This document shows, piece by piece, positions 60,491 to 64,000 of a stretch of DNA of 64,000 nt. The notes under the pieces are model-generated. The model searched no databases. It had not been told where the DNA came from and saw nothing but the letters and a program-made list of their open reading frames with translations. How positions within the stretch are numbered: position 1 is the stretch's first letter; each line of letters starts with the position of its first letter. Origin of the DNA: Russula earlei (taxonomy: Eukaryota; Basidiomycota; Agaricomycetes; Russulales; Russulaceae); assembly GCA_025769875.1 (NCBI GenBank), contig JAGFNK010000144.1, positions 1 through 64,000 on the forward strand. The letters run 5' to 3'. A program made the translations under genes and the position numbers.

Positions 60491-63400
60491 ATGGACTCCT
60501 CAAGTAACCTAGATGCCACCACTGGAGATGTTCTGAGACTGCAGACGTTTCAGGTACTCGTGCATACTTTCCTGTGCCATCGGAACGACTGACTAACTGG
60601 AGTCCCAGGGCAAGTTCGATGTCAAAGATTTCATAGGTGCCTTTTCGGAGAAGCTCATAGCACAGTCTAAAGCGGACCCTGGACGTATGTTGGAAGGTTC
60701 TCTAATTCTACGCCGTGCTCATGGACGTGATCCTCCTCACGCAGCATTCAATCCAAAGCCATTTATCAGCACGTTCGAGGAAGCCGTAGACCGCCTCATT
60801 GCGCTTCGGAAAGATGTCCAGGCCAAGACAGAGCAAATGGAGAAGAGTGTTATGGTTGCGGAGAGCGAGTACTCCAGGAAGATGTCTGACCTTAACCGTG
60901 GTTTTGAGGTATGTTTGAGCCTTCTCTTCATCTGCAAAGTTCATTTGAATGGTCACTAGGCAGTAGGTACATCGTTCACGTCTATGGAGGCGAAAATGAA
61001 CGAAGTAGGGCGGACGGCTGGTCGCATAGGTGAGTCTTTGGGATCATCCCTCGTGTTACTCGATATGATGCTCACGTCCGTGCAGGCGAACAGCTCGAAA
61101 CTGTGCACCTTCAACGCCAGAGGGCGCAGGCGGCCTACGATTTGATCAGCTACTACACGCAATTCTCCCGCGATGACACATCGAGAATAGATAACCTCAG
61201 AAAAGAAGGCAAGGACGGTCGGCATCAGGTCGCGATATTACTTCGACGGTTGGCCACACTCGCAAAAGAAATAGATTTGCCTACCGCAGAAAAGGTGATC
61301 AACGCTTTAAATACGTTGAGCGGTGACTGACTTCTCTATAGACCAGAGAAAATATCGATAGGTATTGTGAGAAGTTCGAAAAGGATATGCTCTACCTCTT
61401 TGACAAATGCTATCGAAAGGGTGACCCCAAAATGATGCACGTGGGTCCTATCGTCGTCCATACAGGCTGTCCCTGAGCGCCCTCCTGCAGCACTGCGCCC
61501 AGACCCTGCTTGATTTTAATGGCGGTGCTTCCTGCGTGCAAGTATACGTGAATCAGCATGACTTTTTTATCAACCGTGTCCAGAAGGACACGGAACGTGA
61601 CGACACCATTTTGTCAGTTTTTACGACGCTGTCACTGTGGCTGGGTTCTCATAGACATTCAGGTGGCGCTCCTTGGCCGACCCTGATACTATCCCACCAA
61701 AAAGCGAGTCGAGCCTGACAGAGTTACTCGATGAGATTCGAGGGACGGTTGGTCAGGAAGCACAGATCGTGCAGGCCGTGTTTCCGAATCCTTCCTTCGT
61801 AATGCAAGTCTTCTTACAGCGAGTATTCGCACAGTCGGTACGGTAAAATTACGCGTATAAGTCAATATGCTAAGACTGTCATCTAGATCCAACAACATAT
61901 GGAGCAGCTCCTAACGCGTGCTGGCAACATGTCGGATATGGCGTTCTTGCGCGTCTTACAACTGGTCCACTTGCAGACATCTGTACTCGTTGAGGATCTC
62001 AAAAGTTATGATGTGCCCTCCACAACGCCGAAGTCTCCAGTGCAGAACATTGGTTTCTCACGTCCGTTAGGGGGGCCACCGCCGGCAGGACTAGGGGTGG
62101 CAAGTTCCTCTGCCATTAGCTCTATACTCGAGACAGCCATGGAGGAGCTTTTCGTTCCGTACACTGAGGGTCAACGTTACCTGGAGCGCGAGAGCAAAAA
62201 TCTGACGGAGCTCTATTCGGGTTATCTGTCCGTGTTTACCCGATTTCATGTAAATATACACATCGCCTTCTTCACTCTAACATTAATCACATTTCTCAAC
62301 CCAGGAACGTGAGGAGAAGCTGATCAAGACGAAGGGATCGATGCTGGATCGCATGATGAATGCGACAACGACACCCGGTGCCTCTTCAACTTCCAAGGCT
62401 GCTGCCGCGATTATGCGCTTTGGGGGTATCGCCCCCTCGGATCGAGACAAGCTACTTGACGAGCAAATCAGTGAGGAAGACGGGCTACTCAACGTCAGGG
62501 TCGCCGAAACGATTTTGAAATGGCACGCGGAAGCCATTGGCAGATGTGCGGAGTTGAGCCCGCCTAATGACATGTGAGCGCGCAACCTTTTTTTTTTTTA
62601 TCATTCTTCCCGGCCGCATGTTTACGGCTCGTTTAGCCCTAAGCACACCTTTGCCCTCTTTCGTACGTTGTCGGAAGGTATCGTCAGCGGATATATCGAA
62701 GTCGCAATCAATACGTGAGCGTTTTGTAACTTCTCGGCTTGCAGACCGCTTTACGTTGTCGCTCTCCGTAGAGCGACCGCGCGTTTGGAAGCCACGGACC
62801 ATGCGAAATTTGAGCCCAGCTTGCAGCCGCTTTCCATACTCCGTTCGGTCGATCTCATCTGCCATCTTTGGCAGCAGTACGTCAACGTCGCGCTACTCCC
62901 GCTCGCTACTAGCTCCGTCGTGGTCCGCCGGGAAATGGTCGTGTTTAATAATCAAACCGTCAGTAAAGTTGAGGGCGCTGCGAACGCGCTTATGCAACGT
63001 CTGATAGACGGTCAGAGGTTTCGTAGACGGTATGCATATTTGCGTGTGCTCATGTTGGCGCAGCGGTCGTCTCTTGGATATCCACGCAGCTCTTGAAGCA
63101 GAAAAAAACCGACTTCAAGCCCCGGAATGACGACGATTCGTTTGCGCGAGTCAACACGGATCCTTGTATCGGGTGTTGTGACATCCTTGAGAAAGTAGGC
63201 ATTGCGGCAAAGCAAAACCTAAGCGGCAAGAACCTGGAGATATTCTTGACGGAAGTCGGTGTAGCCTTCCACAGGTGCGGGTTTCACTTTCACGATGTTG
63301 TCGTAGATGTTATCTTTATCCCCGACTCTAGCCAATTGCTCGAGCACCTTCGTAAATTCCCCGTCAGCGCCACCGGAGGTTTGATGCTCGCTAAGTGCGT

Positions 63401-63882
63401 TCAAACGCTGGCGTTCGGATGGAACCCCCTGACCGAGCTACTCTGTCAGGGATCTAAAATTATATCAAGACACAATCGCCACCTTTTCCATTCCCGCACT
63501 CCACGAACGTTTCGAGTTCATCCGACAATTGGGGAATACATTCCTCGTGCAACCGGAGATCTTGAAGTCATACATAACGGAAAATTACCTGGGCCGCATT
63601 GAACCCGCCCTACTGCGACCATATCTGGCGCAGCGCAGCGATTGGGGCCACGTAGAGAAAGGCTTCTCAGACGACACTGAGGACGTCGCCGGGAGGACTG
63701 GCGCGAAGGGTCTTCGTGACCGCTTCGGCATGGGTCGTTTGAGCATGATGATGAAAGACCTAGAGGGGTTACGCATCGGAGATAGTGTGCAAATGGGGAT
63801 GCAAGCACTGCCGTCGGGAATCGCGCAGGGATTCTCAAGATCATCGCGAGCTTTCGGACGCGGGGATAGTTCCGCGTCGTAG
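60491..63882 (+). CDS. SEC10: Exocyst complex component Sec10
   Basis: Fifteen exons (60491-60553, 60609-60684, 60745-60908, 60960-61029, 61086-61294, 61342-61440, 61491-61612, 61663-61837, 61887-62249, 62305-62573, 62637-62714, 62772-63010, 63064-63274, 63332-63394, 63450-63882) give 877 residues, all in phase. The start is FDVKDFIGAFSEKLIAQSKA, then the coiled-coil region ALRKDVQAKTEQMEKSVMVA with LNRGFEAVG and the helical rods (DRYCEKFEKDMLYLFDKCYR, NQHDFFINRVQKD). Late signals are FVMQVFLQRVFAQSIQQHME, SILRSVDLICHLWQQYVNVA and MGRLSMMMKDLEGL near the end. Sec10 is part of the eight-protein exocyst that tethers secretory vesicles to the plasma membrane at growing tips. The intron at 62715-62771 could instead be 30 nt long (acceptor at 62744), which keeps the frame. 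Confidence 0.95.
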
Positions 63883-64000
63883 TTGGGGGACACTGTATGA
63901 TGAATTCTCGAGCTTTATGGTTTGATCGCATACATAGCAGACATGCAGACGGGACACAGGGCTATAATGTATTATCTATTCACCTTTAAATACGGGTTTC
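63883..64000. other. 3' flank of SEC10
   Basis: 118 bp downstream of the stop codon; AT-rich near the end (ATAATGTATTATC). No further gene is visible before the window ends. Confidence 0.5.

Overview
The window is fungal, almost certainly from an Agaricomycete (Basidiomycota). The evidence is many GT-AG introns of about 45-65 nt (often with a CTAAC-like branch site), intron-dense housekeeping genes, an NSE/DELSD-type sesquiterpene synthase, and mobile-element families typical of mushrooms (Plavaka-type transposase with a DUF6532 partner, Myb/SANT-like protein, Harbinger, hAT, chromodomain Ty3/gypsy). The genus cannot be read from the sequence.

The window has two halves. Positions 1 to about 24,000 are a nest of transposons. 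A foldback MITE (130-690) precedes a Myb/SANT-like gene and a broken Harbinger transposase. A 5'-truncated Ty3/gypsy element (2748 to 15264) follows; its pol is split by an LTR-like insertion (4647-5516, 5-bp target duplication) and its 3' LTR is split by a 7.1-kb DNA transposon (7822-14917, TA target duplication). That transposon carries a decayed Plavaka-type transposase and, divergently, a DUF6532 gene. A complete solo LTR of the same gypsy family (16137-17099, AGCCC duplication) sits inside another LTR, and two further LTR pieces form a foldback (18659-19987). Then come a hAT transposase relic and a 1.5-kb hAT-type element (22368-23873) that carries an intron-containing piece of a host Hsp70 gene. 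Much of this half is poor in CpG, and its broken frames repeatedly show Arg codons turned into stop, Cys, His or Gln codons, as expected from C-to-T decay at CpG.

From about 24,000 the sequence is CpG-rich and carries ordinary genes: Whi3-like RNA-binding protein; PP4 regulatory subunit 3 (SMEK/Psy2); EVE/THYN1 protein; SNF1 kinase; stomatin-like protein; an unknown Ser/Pro-rich protein; RNA polymerase I largest subunit (RPA190); an unknown acidic FDDF/DFGDF protein; MARVEL-like membrane protein; mitochondrial ribosomal protein L2; RIX1; Rrn11-like Pol I factor; a sesquiterpene synthase; RVB2; RNA polymerase III subunit RPC11; and SEC10. Many serve ribosome production (Pol I subunit and initiation factor, Pol III subunit, 60S maturation, mitoribosome, RVB2). 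Three close divergent pairs (EVE/SNF1, MARVEL/L2, RPC11/SEC10) share short intergenic promoters.

The most notable observations are the Hsp70-carrying hAT element, the Plavaka/DUF6532 transposon, a group of micro-exons (7 nt in RPC11; 14, 18 and 21 nt across the Pol I catalytic loop; a start codon alone in its coding exon in RVB2), and single-base frame breaks in otherwise well-conserved genes (RPA190, RIX1, SMEK, stomatin-like). The frame breaks look more like sequence errors than real mutations. Exon models were built by hand from splice signals and protein-family knowledge; no alignment or search was run.
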